Positions 49,302 through 57,784 of a stretch of DNA of 64,000 nucleotides are shown here, piece after piece. The DNA lies in NCBI GenBank assembly GCA_002973635.1, contig CP027224.1, forward strand, positions 940,501-1,004,500, read 5' to 3'. The notes under the pieces were generated by a model. That model did no database searches. It saw only the letters and a program-made list of their open reading frames with translations, and was not told where the DNA came from. This DNA is from Lysinibacillus sp. B2A1 (lineage in GTDB: Bacteria > Bacillota > Bacilli > Bacillales_A > Planococcaceae). Position 1 is the first letter of the stretch, and every line of letters begins with the position of its first letter. The position numbers and the translations under genes are program-made.

Positions 49302-49508
49302 TTGAAGAATTCTTCGAATGTAATTGAATGTCCAAAATGTGGTGGGAAGGAGTTGGGTAAAGGTAAGCACAGTGGATACGGGACAATGTACCCAGATGGT
49401 AAGATGAGTTTAGGTTCGGATATTGAATATATTATTTGCACAGCATGTGGTTTTATAATCGAAGGCTATGTAAAAAAACCAGAGAAATTTAAGGGTACAC
49501 TTTTTTGA
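49302..49508 (+). CDS. Small zinc-ribbon protein
   Basis: The 68-residue protein starts at TTG 49302, six bases after AGGAGGGG. Two CxxC pairs (CPKCGG; CTACGF) form a zinc ribbon around a Gly-rich hairpin KGKHSGYGTMYPDGKMS. It resembles small transcription-factor-like or nucleic-acid-binding proteins. Function unknown; it stands alone in an accessory stretch. Confidence 0.65.
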   Translation: MKNSSNVIECPKCGGKELGKGKHSGYGTMYPDGKMSLGSDIEYIICTACGFIIEGYVKKPEKFKGTLF

Positions 49509-49706
49509 GGTAGTATTGTAAATAAAACTAAAAATTTTATGAATGTCTATTGAATACATAAAGGACTATCCTTAATGAAGATGAAATTAATCAAGTAACG
49601 AGTGCTATTTATTAAATAACCATATTTTTAACCCCGTCCTACATTTAGAACGGGGTTGAGCTTTGAAAACATTAAATAGCTGTATTTAATTTATAGCATG
49701 AGAAAA

Positions 49707-49856
49707 TTACTTTGCGTCTTTATAGGCTTTTAAAAACTCTTTTACTTTTTCGCTGTCAGCCTTAAGCTCTAATCCAGTGTTAACTAATGTAGAAACAGTG
49801 GATACAGCGGGTTTTTTATTGCCTTGGTAGTAGCTTATTGATTGTGTAGCAGTCAT
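49707..49856 (-). pseudogene. Short frame, possible gene remnant, unrecognised
   Basis: A 49-codon frame reads QGNKKPAVSTVSTLVNTG... and ends EFLKAYKDAK. It has protein-like composition but no ribosome-binding site, and a stop lies seven codons upstream. Its end overlaps the oppF remnant. It may be the tail of a binding protein; I cannot place it. Confidence 0.3.
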
Positions 49857-50085
49857 GTATGGTGGTAAAATTGTCTAACTTGCAGAAAGTGAGGAGCTCT
49901 ATGCAAATCCCCAACATCCTTATACACAAGCTTTATTACGCCCCATACCAATTCCTGACCCAGCAATCGAAAAGCAAAAATATGCGGAAACTGAAAATGA
50001 AGAAACACAACTACGTTATGAGATTGAAAATAGTCAGCTTGTTGAAGTATCTCCAAATCATTGGGTGGCCATTGCAACTACATAG
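49834..50085 (+). pseudogene. C-terminal remnant of an oligopeptide ABC transporter ATPase (OppF/AppF)
   Basis: The plus-strand frame reads DCVAVMYGGKIV, then a TAA (49876-49878), then LAESEELYANPQHPYTQALL...IPIPDPAIEKQKY...EVSPNHWVA. This is the C-terminal end of OppF-type ATPases (usual GKIVELA; Glu is replaced by the stop). The nucleotide-binding domain is missing. In B. subtilis opp/app genes lie near trpS-spx, so this may be a relic of an ancestral locus. Confidence 0.8.
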
Positions 50086-50243
50086 CTTGAATGTAGTAGC
50101 TTGATATTTTACAATAGAAGCAACGTGAAACTTTCAATTACTAGGGTTACGGTTTTCCTAGAGATGATTAGTGGAGCTAGTTGTACTTTAGGGAGGTTCC
50201 TTAAAGTGTAATGAAAGACCAATAGTTGTGAGGGACCTATAAC

Positions 50244-50861
50244 ATGAAGATGCAGGATATAAAAACGTTAATAACGAGTGGTACCATCATTCTAGCTGTT
50301 GCACTATATATGATTTTTGGTAGATCACCAGCTGAAGATAAAGATGTAACATCAACAGACCAAAACGGCATTATTTCCATTGAACAGGTTGAAGAAAAAA
50401 CAGGAAATAAACGTTTTACAGTCGACTTTATTAAAGCATATGATGGTGATACAATTCAGGCGTCAATAAATGGCGAGAAGGAAAAAATCCGCTTACTAAT
50501 GGTCGATACACCTGAAATGAATTACAACAAAGGTGAAGCACAGCCTTTTGCTGAAGAGGCAAGAGACTATACAATTAAATTGTTAGAAAACGCCAATAAG
50601 ATAGAAGCAGTTTACGATGTAGGACCAGAAACGGACAATTACGATCGACTGTTAGCCTATGTTTTTGTGGATGATGTGTTATTACAGGAATCGTTATTGA
50701 AAGAAGGGCTTGCGGCAGTACGTTTTATCCATAAACCAAATAATACGTTTGAGGATGAATTCAGAGATATTCAGCAGGATGCCGAACAAGAAAAATTAAA
50801 TATTTGGTCGCATGACAATTACTTCCAAAAAGATGGATTCCATCCGGAAATATTGAAGTAA
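50244..50861 (+). CDS. Membrane-anchored staphylococcal-nuclease-like protein (YncB-like)
   Basis: The 205-residue product has an N-terminal membrane anchor (LITSGTIILAVALYMIF) and an SNase domain from about residue 60: FIKAYDGDTIQA, IRLLMVDTPE with the catalytic Arg/Asp, GEAQPFAEEA with the catalytic Glu region, and YDRLLAYVFVDD with the second Arg. It should be an extracellular Ca2+-dependent nuclease. Start ATG 50244 behind GAGGGA. Confidence 0.9.
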   Translation: MKMQDIKTLITSGTIILAVALYMIFGRSPAEDKDVTSTDQNGIISIEQVEEKTGNKRFTVDFIKAYDGDTIQASINGEKEKIRLLMVDTPEMNYNKGEAQPFAEEARDYTIKLLENANKIEAVYDVGPETDNYDRLLAYVFVDDVLLQESLLKEGLAAVRFIHKPNNTFEDEFRDIQQDAEQEKLNIWSHDNYFQKDGFHPEILK

Positions 50862-50875
50862 AGGTTAACAATCAA

Positions 50876-50927
50876 GGGGCAGTCCCAAAAGGCAATGAAT
50901 GATGCCTTTTGAGGGCGGTCTTTTTTT
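50876..50927 (+). terminator. Terminator of the nuclease gene, shaped like an IS1182 left end
   Basis: GGGGCAGTCCCAAAAGGCA pairs with TGCCTTTTGAGGGCGGTC, then seven T. The first arm resembles the IS1182-type end GGGGCTGTCCGAAAAGTC in this window, so it may derive from an IS end. Confidence 0.75.
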
Positions 50928-50935
50928 GATCGTAT

Positions 50936-51019
50936 GTAGAAGTGATGGATAGAATTGCTGAGGTGAAGAATAGAAACGGAGGATCGACGGATAGAGCATC
51001 GTGAGGCGAATGTGGAATA
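50936..51019 (+). repeat. Possible decayed 21-bp repeat (four units)
   Basis: GGATAGAATT, GAATAGAAAC, GGATAGAGCA and GGAATAGG-like ends recur at 21-base steps. The GCTC core is mostly lost (GCTGAGGTGAAG in one unit). Similar GATAGA segments occur at the edges of arrays 1 and 2. Weak evidence. Confidence 0.35.
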
Positions 51020-51233
51020 GGTCCCTTAAGATGAATACTTCAAACTTAGTGGTAAAACATGAGCTTTGTGATTTAACAATCTCATGTTTTTTATTTTCAA
51101 AAAAAACGAGCTTGCAAAACTTATGAAATATGTATATATTGTATATAAAGTATATACACAATATCTGAATCGGAGGTACAGAAGTTTTAAAAAGGTAATG
51201 TACATTATAATCCTTAGGAAAGGAAATTTATTT

Positions 51234-52082
51234 ATGAAATGGATAAAACTTTTATTAATAGGATGGTCAACGTTAGTTGCAAGTCTTTTCTTAGCTTCTC
51301 TTTCTGGTGAACTTTCTGCACAGTTATTTGATGCATCAAGGGATTTTCAAAATTTTATAAAGGGTCTTGTGATGAGTGGGCTGGTCGTTCCAATTGTTTT
51401 GTATTTATATCAGCATGTCTATCGGATGACTGGTGTTAAACCCAGTACGCCCGTATATTCATGGAAAAGGCTGTATCACTTATTTACAGGGGTTTTCATA
51501 GCAATTTCATTGGTTTCGTTGGGATTCATAATAGCTGGTTATCAAGGGTGGATAATAATTGAAGAATGGCATGTCCCTAATCAGTGGTATGGTGCGTTAC
51601 TGATCAATATAATATTTGCTTTCTTTTATGAAGCTTTACCTGAGGAATTGGGGTTACGAGGATTGTTATATGATGTGTTACGTCAACGATTCGCCACTTG
51701 GCTTTCAGTATTATTGCAAACCTTACTATTTGTAGCAGTCACTATTGCAGTTGCTTTGATTCAAGCGCTTGTGGGATTACCTCCGGGAGTATCCATTAAC
51801 ATCTTTTATATTATTTTAATTTTCTGCTTTGGAATATGTTTGCAGCTACTCCGTCTATGGACTGGGAGTCTTTGGACATCAATTGGTTTTCATCTAGCAT
51901 ATTTAGAGATCATGAGATTTGCCATCTCACCGAATCAGTATGGTGTATCACCAATCATAACCTACTCCGAATCAGTACCTGGACTCGGTGCCTTAATCTC
52001 TGTCAGTATAATGGTTATTGGGGGCATCATTGTCTCACTTGTTATACTAGGTGTGAAACGATTTATACAGAAAAGTACATAA
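51234..52082 (+). CDS. CPBP family intramembrane metalloprotease
   Basis: The 282-residue protein has about eight membrane segments and starts at ATG 51234 behind AGGAAAGGA. The CPBP (CAAX protease and bacteriocin-processing) motif is EELGLRG in FFYEALPEELGLRGLLYDV, and the second motif has FH in SIGFHLAYLEI. It is probably an abortive-infection- or bacteriocin-immunity-type protease; the substrate is unknown. Confidence 0.85.
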   Translation: MKWIKLLLIGWSTLVASLFLASLSGELSAQLFDASRDFQNFIKGLVMSGLVVPIVLYLYQHVYRMTGVKPSTPVYSWKRLYHLFTGVFIAISLVSLGFIIAGYQGWIIIEEWHVPNQWYGALLINIIFAFFYEALPEELGLRGLLYDVLRQRFATWLSVLLQTLLFVAVTIAVALIQALVGLPPGVSINIFYIILIFCFGICLQLLRLWTGSLWTSIGFHLAYLEIMRFAISPNQYGVSPIITYSESVPGLGALISVSIMVIGGIIVSLVILGVKRFIQKST

Positions 52083-52149
52083 TTAAAACGACCCACTAAT
52101 TTCATTGTTCAATGATTGGGTATTATATGACATAAATCAAATTAAAGAA

Positions 52150-52184
52150 AGTCGATTCCATTTTATACCTGGAATCGACTCTTT
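52150..52184. terminator. Terminator between the CPBP gene and opuAC-like gene
   Basis: AGTCGATTCCA and TGGAATCGACT arms followed by CTTTT; serves converging transcripts. Confidence 0.8.
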
Positions 52185-52248
52185 TAGATTACATCTGTTT
52201 AGCGAATGTTTTTGACGTTTTATATTATAATATGTAAAACAACTGTCT

Positions 52249-53112
52249 TTATTTTACATCCTTTGACCACTCTGAAACCTTCTTTTCATTATCTTTAATC
52301 CATTTTTTTGCTGCTTCTTTAGGATCAGCGCCTTCCATAATATCAAACATAACGCTTTCTATATCTTCTGAAGTCCAGTGGAAGTTTTTAAGAACACTAT
52401 ATGCGCCTGGATTATCCTCTTTTAACCCTTTACGTGCAAATGTGCCGATATATTCCTCAGCACCATAAATACCTTTCGAATCGTCTAAATATTTTAAATC
52501 AAAAGCATTAAAGATCCAGTGTGGGGACCAGCCAGTAATAATAATTTCCTCGTTTTTAGCTAATGCCTGACTAAGCGCTGCTGTCATGGCACCTGCTGAT
52601 GAGGTAAGTACATGCCAGCCTTCAAGGTTGTGATATTCCTTATAAGCATTTTCTGTTGTGACCATCATATTTGCTCCTGGCTCAATACCTGTAATTGTTC
52701 GATTAGCCTCGTTTGTTAAATCTTCAATAGAAATTACATCCATATAACTTGGGACAACTAAGCCAATCTTAGCACCTGATAGATTTTCTCCCAAATCATC
52801 TATTTTATTCTTATACTTTTCAACTTGAGGGGCATGCGTTTGTGGCAGCCATGCTGATACCATACCATCAACCTCACCATTCGCAAGTGCTTCCCACATA
52901 ATACCATTATCAAGAGGGGTTAATGTGACATTGTATCCCAAATTCTCTAAAACTTGTCCGACTACGTGTGTAGAGGCAACTTCAGTATCCCATTCCACAT
53001 AGGCTAAATTAATGGATTCATTTTTTGAGTCATCGCCAGCTGAGCTACACGCAGTTAATAACAGCATGATTCCCAACGCAAATCCCCATTTTAATAATTT
53101 ATCGAACTTCAT
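52249..53112 (-). CDS. Glycine betaine/choline-binding lipoprotein (OpuAC-like), orphan
   Basis: The product has 287 residues from ATG 53112 behind GAGGAGA (five codons of frame lie upstream). A lipoprotein signal ends LLLTACSS. The mature part is an OpuAC/ProX-type binding protein: NLAYVEWDTEVASTHVV, DGMVSAWLPQTHAP, EPGANMMVT and ITGWSPHWIFNAFDLKYLDD; Trp residues in these motifs form the aromatic cage for betaine. No permease or ATPase gene is adjacent, so the partner transporter must be elsewhere. Confidence 0.88.
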   Translation of the reverse strand: MKFDKLLKWGFALGIMLLLTACSSAGDDSKNESINLAYVEWDTEVASTHVVGQVLENLGYNVTLTPLDNGIMWEALANGEVDGMVSAWLPQTHAPQVEKYKNKIDDLGENLSGAKIGLVVPSYMDVISIEDLTNEANRTITGIEPGANMMVTTENAYKEYHNLEGWHVLTSSAGAMTAALSQALAKNEEIIITGWSPHWIFNAFDLKYLDDSKGIYGAEEYIGTFARKGLKEDNPGAYSVLKNFHWTSEDIESVMFDIMEGADPKEAAKKWIKDNEKKVSEWSKDVK

Positions 53113-53455
53113 AAAATCTCTCCTCACTATAATGTTTTATGTTTCAGATAAACTGCATGAATAGTTACTTCTATTAAAATAAAAATACTATAAACTAAAA
53201 GTTACAAGTAACAACTTAAAATTAACAAAGAGTTGTTACTTTTGTCAAATCACTAAAATGGAAAAAAATCGTTAGATGACTAGTGATTTAAACTTTTTGT
53301 CCATGGATTTTTGGGAATGAATAGGAGCAGAGTGGGAATGGAATGGGAGAATATCTAATGACTCGCCATCAAATGCATTTAAAGAAGCCCATAAATCAAA
53401 ATTTTGCCCACATAAGATAGGTGAAAATGGATACTTGGGTTTGAGGAGGCTTAGA
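53113..53455 (+). other. Intergenic region between divergent genes
   Basis: AT-rich sequence between the opuAC-like gene (minus) and the ytaF-like gene (plus). I see no gene or clear regulatory motif; only the GAGGAGG site before 53456 is certain. Confidence 0.5.
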
Positions 53456-54025
53456 ATGCATTGGATATCCATCATTCTGATTGGAATAGCTGCTAATTTA
53501 GATAATTTAGGAATAGGTCTGGCTTATGGTGTGAAACGGGTGAAAATACCTGCTCTATCTAACGCAGTTATTGCTATTATGTCGATGATTGTCACATTTG
53601 TTGCAGTAACAGCGGGGGGGACGATCATTGAATATATTTCCCCTCATATAGCAAATTTGTTGGGGAGTCTATTGCTTTGTACGATTGGATTGTGGACATT
53701 AGTGTCTAATCGTTTTTCTCAGCAAGGGATTGCAGAACAACCTGAATTATTTGATGAGGATAAAAACTATATTATTTCATTTAGAGAAGCAATAACACTT
53801 GGTTTTATCTTATCTGCTAATTGTTTAGCGGGAGGCATTGCTATTGGCGCTCACGGTATTTCAGTCATCTGGACAGTGATTTCTATTGGAACATTTTCAT
53901 TTATTACAGTTGGAATTGGCAGTCATTTCGGAAATTTACTTACTAATACTTTTATTGGGAAATACTCAGCGGCTATATCAGGCTGGTTACTAATAATGAT
54001 TGGAGTATTGGAGATTTTAGGATAG
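53456..54025 (+). CDS. ytaF: YtaF/MntP-like membrane protein
   Basis: The 189-residue protein starts at ATG 53456 behind GAGGAGG. It has six hydrophobic segments in two similar halves: LIGIAANLDNLGIGLAYGV and LGFILSANCLAGGIAIGA, the duplicated NLDN / N..G pattern of the YtaF/MntP superfamily. YtaF is annotated as a sporulation membrane protein; ion transport is inferred from MntP only. Confidence 0.82.
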   Translation: MHWISIILIGIAANLDNLGIGLAYGVKRVKIPALSNAVIAIMSMIVTFVAVTAGGTIIEYISPHIANLLGSLLLCTIGLWTLVSNRFSQQGIAEQPELFDEDKNYIISFREAITLGFILSANCLAGGIAIGAHGISVIWTVISIGTFSFITVGIGSHFGNLLTNTFIGKYSAAISGWLLIMIGVLEILG

Positions 54026-54052
54026 TAATAGTCCATTTAAATAAAATTATGT

Positions 54053-54088
54053 AAGGGATATCACAAATTTTTCCGTGATATCCCTTTT
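54053..54088 (+). terminator. Terminator of ytaF
   Basis: AAGGGATATCAC and GTGATATCCCTTTT arms. Confidence 0.85.
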
Positions 54089-54180
54089 ATTGTAGAAAAT
54101 TTGACATATTAAGGACGAATTTGGTTTAGCAGTTGACATACGCTGGTATCAACGATTATTCTTGGAAATAGAAGTGTAAT

Positions 54181-54224
54181 TGAGAATAATTTTCGTTTAC
54201 ATGAAAATGCTTTCAATCTAAATA
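54181..54224 (+). promoter_or_regulatory. Fur box and promoter of the haem-uptake operon
   Basis: 54181-54195 TGAGAATAATTTTCG matches 11 of 14 fixed positions of the 7-1-7 Fur box TGATAAT-N-ATTATCA. Directly after it is -35 TTTACA (54196-54201), 17-bp spacer, -10 TAAATA (54219-54224). Iron-dependent repression is expected. Confidence 0.7.
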
Positions 54225-54303
54225 TTGTGAACGAAATTTTTTTCAATTATAATGTTTTGTGGAAATTAAACGAATATATTTCATTAAAGGAGGAGTTCAG
54301 TAC

Positions 54304-54903
54304 ATGAAGAAAATAATGATGTTCGTCATGCTAGTAACGGTAGTTATTTTCAATTTAGGGTTAACACAAGCATCTGCCCAGCTATCTGACGGCACTCATT
54401 CCATAAAATATCAGGTCAATAAGCCTGAAAGCAGCTCAGTGTCCATTGCTAATGATTATTTTGTAAAACCAGCAAAGGTCACTGTGAAAAATGGTACGGC
54501 GACAGTTCAAATTACCTTGAAAAATAGTAAATGGATTACTAAATTTCAACCACCTGGTGGAGCAACCGTAGTCAGTGAAGATAAGGCAGCAGATACGCGA
54601 ATGGTGCAATTCACAGTGAAAGATTTAACGAAACCTGTTGTGACTTCAATGAAAATTGATATTGATGATATTAATTATCACCATGAATATAGCGTTGCAC
54701 TAGTTTTTGATGCAGCATCTACTGGTAGCTCAGCGGCGCCAAAAGCTAATGATGTAAAAGCTTCAACAAATTCAACTGCCGAAAGTCAAGTGCCAAATCC
54801 ACAAACAAGCGATACAACACCCTATTTATTAATCGTTGCATTAGTGGGATCAGCATTTTTACTTTATAGAAAAAAACTACAATCCAAAACGGAGGGTCAA
54901 TAA
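54304..54903 (+). CDS. isdC: NEAT-domain haem-binding wall protein with NPQTS sorting signal (IsdC-like)
   Basis: The 199-residue protein starts at ATG 54304 behind AGGAGGAG. It has a signal peptide, one NEAT domain (about residues 30-145) and a C-terminal sorting signal NPQTS followed by a membrane segment and basic tail. The NEAT haem motif YHHEY is intact (first Tyr axial, second supporting). NPQTS is a sortase B-type signal, matching srtB at the end of the operon. It should receive haem from outer NEAT proteins and pass it to IsdE. Confidence 0.9.
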   Translation: MKKIMMFVMLVTVVIFNLGLTQASAQLSDGTHSIKYQVNKPESSSVSIANDYFVKPAKVTVKNGTATVQITLKNSKWITKFQPPGGATVVSEDKAADTRMVQFTVKDLTKPVVTSMKIDIDDINYHHEYSVALVFDAASTGSSAAPKANDVKASTNSTAESQVPNPQTSDTTPYLLIVALVGSAFLLYRKKLQSKTEGQ

Positions 54904-56423
54904 TGACTAAAAAACGTCAATCACGCGCAACAAAAATGGTTCTAGCATCATTGTTAGCAGCATCTTTAACAGTACCATCATTTGCATCAGCAGCTGAGGT
55001 AGTTACGACAAACACGGAAGTAAAGGCCGAGACTACAAAAGCAGAGAAAGCCGAAAAGATTGTTAACTTCCAAATCTTTAAACCAGGTACGAACGAAGCT
55101 CAACCTGCTATCAGCTCTCATCTTGTCACACAAGGTACAATTGTTGAGAAGGATGGTAAGTTAGAAGCAAAATTAACAGTGGTAGCAAAATCTGCGCCAA
55201 TGATTGCAGGCTTACAAACTAAACAAGGCGAAAAGTATGTAGATGCTACTGAAGTTAAAAATGAAGATGGTACAATTACATATAGTTTCCCAGTTGTAGC
55301 TGATAAGTTGTTAGCTGCAAAAATTCATGTAGTAACTGAAACACCTCAAGGTCCGATGGATAAATGGTATGAATTTGATTTAAAAGCAGTAGAAAATAGA
55401 GAAGCAACGACTACTGAAGAAAATGGAAAAACTGAAGAGGTTAAAGAAGAAGTAAAGCAAGAAGTGAAAGAAGAAGTTAAGGAAGAAGTAAAAGATGAGG
55501 TTAAAGTCAATGATGTTGCAATTACTGTTTACAAAAACGGTACTTCTGAAGAATCTATGATGAAGCAATATATTGCACCTAAAGTAGGCGTATCAGTAGT
55601 GGACGGGAAAAACATCGTAACAATGACATTCCCTCAAGGTCAATATGTTAAAGGATTCACAGTTGAAGGGAAACAAGCAACTTTAGTAAGTGAAGACAAA
55701 GCAACAAATGCAAGTACGTACTCATTTGAAGTGGCGGACTTAAAGAAACTTGTGAATGCTCAACTGCATATTATTGTGAATGAGCCAGATAAAGGCGTGA
55801 ACTATGATGCCAACCACCAAGTACAATTTAGCTTTGCTGTAGAAGGCGCAGTGAAGCCGGTGGTAAATCCATTTAAAGATATTAACAATGATGGTAATAA
55901 AGAAGCAATTCTAGCATTATACAGTAAGGGAATTGTGAAGGGTCAAGATAACTTCAAGCCATACGACAATATTACACGCTCTCAATTTGCGTTAATGATT
56001 GCTCGAGCATTAAATTTATCATCTACAACAGATGCTGGATTTAAAGATACAGCAGCACTTGACGCAGAACGTAAACAAGCAATCAATGCTTTAGCAGAGG
56101 CTAAAATTATTGTGAAAGCAGAGAACTTTAATCCAAATGGTACACTTACTCGTCAGCAGGCTGCTGTAATGATTTACCGTGCAGTAGCGCATGTTGCAGG
56201 GAAAGAAATGAACTATGGTGATCCAAGCCTATCTTATTATGCTGATGGTGCAACTGTATCAAGTGAAGAAGCGAAAAAAGCGTTTGCCCTTCTAAATGCA
56301 GGTAAAATTATGACTGGCTCTGTCAATGCTGAAGGTAAAACAGTGATTAATGCAAACAGTCCTTTAAAACGCACACAAATGGCAAAAATATTAAATGGTG
56401 CATTACAATACATGAATAAATAG
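54903..56423 (+). CDS. S-layer-anchored haemophore with two NEAT and three SLH domains
   Basis: The 506-residue product has a signal peptide (ending FASAAEV), NEAT 1 (about residues 45-155), a Lys/Glu/Val-repeat linker (about 170-200), NEAT 2 (about 200-315) and SLH domains to the end (FKDINNDGNKEAI, FKDTAALDAERKQAI, and a third). SLH domains bind pyruvylated wall polymer, so this protein sits in the S-layer rather than being sorted. The haem motif differs: MDKWY in NEAT 1 and YDANH in NEAT 2 where YxxxY is usual. It overlaps the isdC end by one base. Confidence 0.9.
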   Translation: MTKKRQSRATKMVLASLLAASLTVPSFASAAEVVTTNTEVKAETTKAEKAEKIVNFQIFKPGTNEAQPAISSHLVTQGTIVEKDGKLEAKLTVVAKSAPMIAGLQTKQGEKYVDATEVKNEDGTITYSFPVVADKLLAAKIHVVTETPQGPMDKWYEFDLKAVENREATTTEENGKTEEVKEEVKQEVKEEVKEEVKDEVKVNDVAITVYKNGTSEESMMKQYIAPKVGVSVVDGKNIVTMTFPQGQYVKGFTVEGKQATLVSEDKATNASTYSFEVADLKKLVNAQLHIIVNEPDKGVNYDANHQVQFSFAVEGAVKPVVNPFKDINNDGNKEAILALYSKGIVKGQDNFKPYDNITRSQFALMIARALNLSSTTDAGFKDTAALDAERKQAINALAEAKIIVKAENFNPNGTLTRQQAAVMIYRAVAHVAGKEMNYGDPSLSYYADGATVSSEEAKKAFALLNAGKIMTGSVNAEGKTVINANSPLKRTQMAKILNGALQYMNK

Positions 56424-56435
56424 TACTATTACAGC

Positions 56436-56468
56436 AACTTCCTTTCTCACTTATTGAGGAAGGAAGTT
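56436..56468 (+). terminator. Hairpin between NEAT genes (partial terminator?)
   Basis: AACTTCCT-TT-CTCA pairs with TGAG-GA-AGGAAGTT; the bases after are ACTGTGCTTTT. Weak T tract, so it may only reduce transcription of the downstream genes. Confidence 0.5.
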
Positions 56469-56503
56469 ACTGTGCTTTTCAAGAATTTGGAGGGATTTTC
56501 ATC

Positions 56504-57769
56504 GTGATTAGCAACAAAAAAATATTTAAAGTATTCCTATTCAGCACTCTTTTGCTGATGTTTTTCCCTCCCTTTCATTGGCTCCAGGTCAATGCTGAAG
56601 AAACTATAATTGAAAATGGAAGCTATCAAGTTGAACTAAGTTTTTCATCTATGGAAGGACTGGGAGAAAATATTTTTAGTGAAGTGGCGACTCTAGATGT
56701 AAAGAATGGTCAGTATAAACTAGAGCTAACACTGGAAAAACAAATGATTGTCTCAGACATCCAAATGAAACAGCTAGATGATGAAATAACTACCACTGTT
56801 GGGCGCGAAAATTTAGTTCAGCTTGATGTCAAAGATATACATCTACCGATTAGGGTAAACTGTGTAGTACACACATCTACAGAGGAGTCCCTCTCTTTTG
56901 CGCAGGAACTCCAAATAAATGCCCAAACTCTTACGCCACTAAATGAGGAGACTGTCCTAGATTCAGATAACGAAGAAACTACTTTGAAAGATAAATTATC
57001 TGAAGAATGGACATTGAATTATGTATTGCTGGTAGATGGAAAAAATGAGCCTTCTATAATGAATACATATGTAAAACCACTGGCAAAGATAGTAGAAAAC
57101 GATGGAATTTACTATGCCCAAATGACAATATTAAAATCAGCATGGGTAACTGGACTTACTGTGGATCAACAAGGAAATCAGGTAGAGCCAAAGCTAGTCT
57201 CTGTTGTTGACAATGTTAAAATTGTTGAATTTGCAGTTAATGATTTTGAGCAGCCGATACGTATGTGGGTTAAAGTTGATATTCCAGAGCTTTCTTATTA
57301 TCATCAATATTTCGTTAATCTAAAGTTTGATCAGCAGCAAGTTGCCAAACTTTTCAATAAGTCTTCTGAAGTGAATGCCTCTAAGCAAGTGAATAGCGTG
57401 AAACCACAGGTAATTGAGAATAAAGTTGAAAAGCAAACTCCAGTAATAGTGGTAGAGGAAAGTATATCTAAATCAGCTCTTCCAACGTTGCCTATAGTTC
57501 AGCCACCTATGCCGAAGGAGGAGCAATTAGCGTTTGACCGTACACTTGACGCTCCTACTGAAGATGCTGTAAAAGAAGAAGCTGAGGAGGCAAAAATAAA
57601 GGAAGAAACCACTACAGAAAAACCAATGCAAGATTCAAAAGTGAATGAGCAGCTTGCACAGTTAAATGTAGTGAAGATAGTCTTGCTTATTGGAGTTTGT
57701 ATGTTATCAGGCTTACTGCTCGTTCGCCGTATTAAAAATTCAAAAAAAGATATGACTGAACAGAAATAA
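56504..57769 (+). CDS. Membrane-anchored protein with two NEAT domains (IsdA-like)
   Basis: The 421-residue protein starts at GTG 56504 behind GGAGGG. It has a signal peptide ending VNAEE and two NEAT-type domains (about residues 30-140 and 165-285). The second has LSYYHQYFVN, the intact YxxxY motif; the first has SLSFAQELQ, without Tyr, and probably does not bind haem. A Pro/Glu-rich stalk leads to a C-terminal membrane helix (IVLLIGVCMLSGLLLV). I see no sortase motif before it, so it should stay in the membrane. Confidence 0.85.
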   Translation: MISNKKIFKVFLFSTLLLMFFPPFHWLQVNAEETIIENGSYQVELSFSSMEGLGENIFSEVATLDVKNGQYKLELTLEKQMIVSDIQMKQLDDEITTTVGRENLVQLDVKDIHLPIRVNCVVHTSTEESLSFAQELQINAQTLTPLNEETVLDSDNEETTLKDKLSEEWTLNYVLLVDGKNEPSIMNTYVKPLAKIVENDGIYYAQMTILKSAWVTGLTVDQQGNQVEPKLVSVVDNVKIVEFAVNDFEQPIRMWVKVDIPELSYYHQYFVNLKFDQQQVAKLFNKSSEVNASKQVNSVKPQVIENKVEKQTPVIVVEESISKSALPTLPIVQPPMPKEEQLAFDRTLDAPTEDAVKEEAEEAKIKEETTTEKPMQDSKVNEQLAQLNVVKIVLLIGVCMLSGLLLVRRIKNSKKDMTEQK

Positions 57770-57784
57770 ATAGGAGATGACAGT

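Noticed and set aside
49629..49657. AACCCCGT/ACGGGGTT hairpin as a terminator
   Set aside because: No T run follows on either strand; kept only as a hairpin of unknown meaning.
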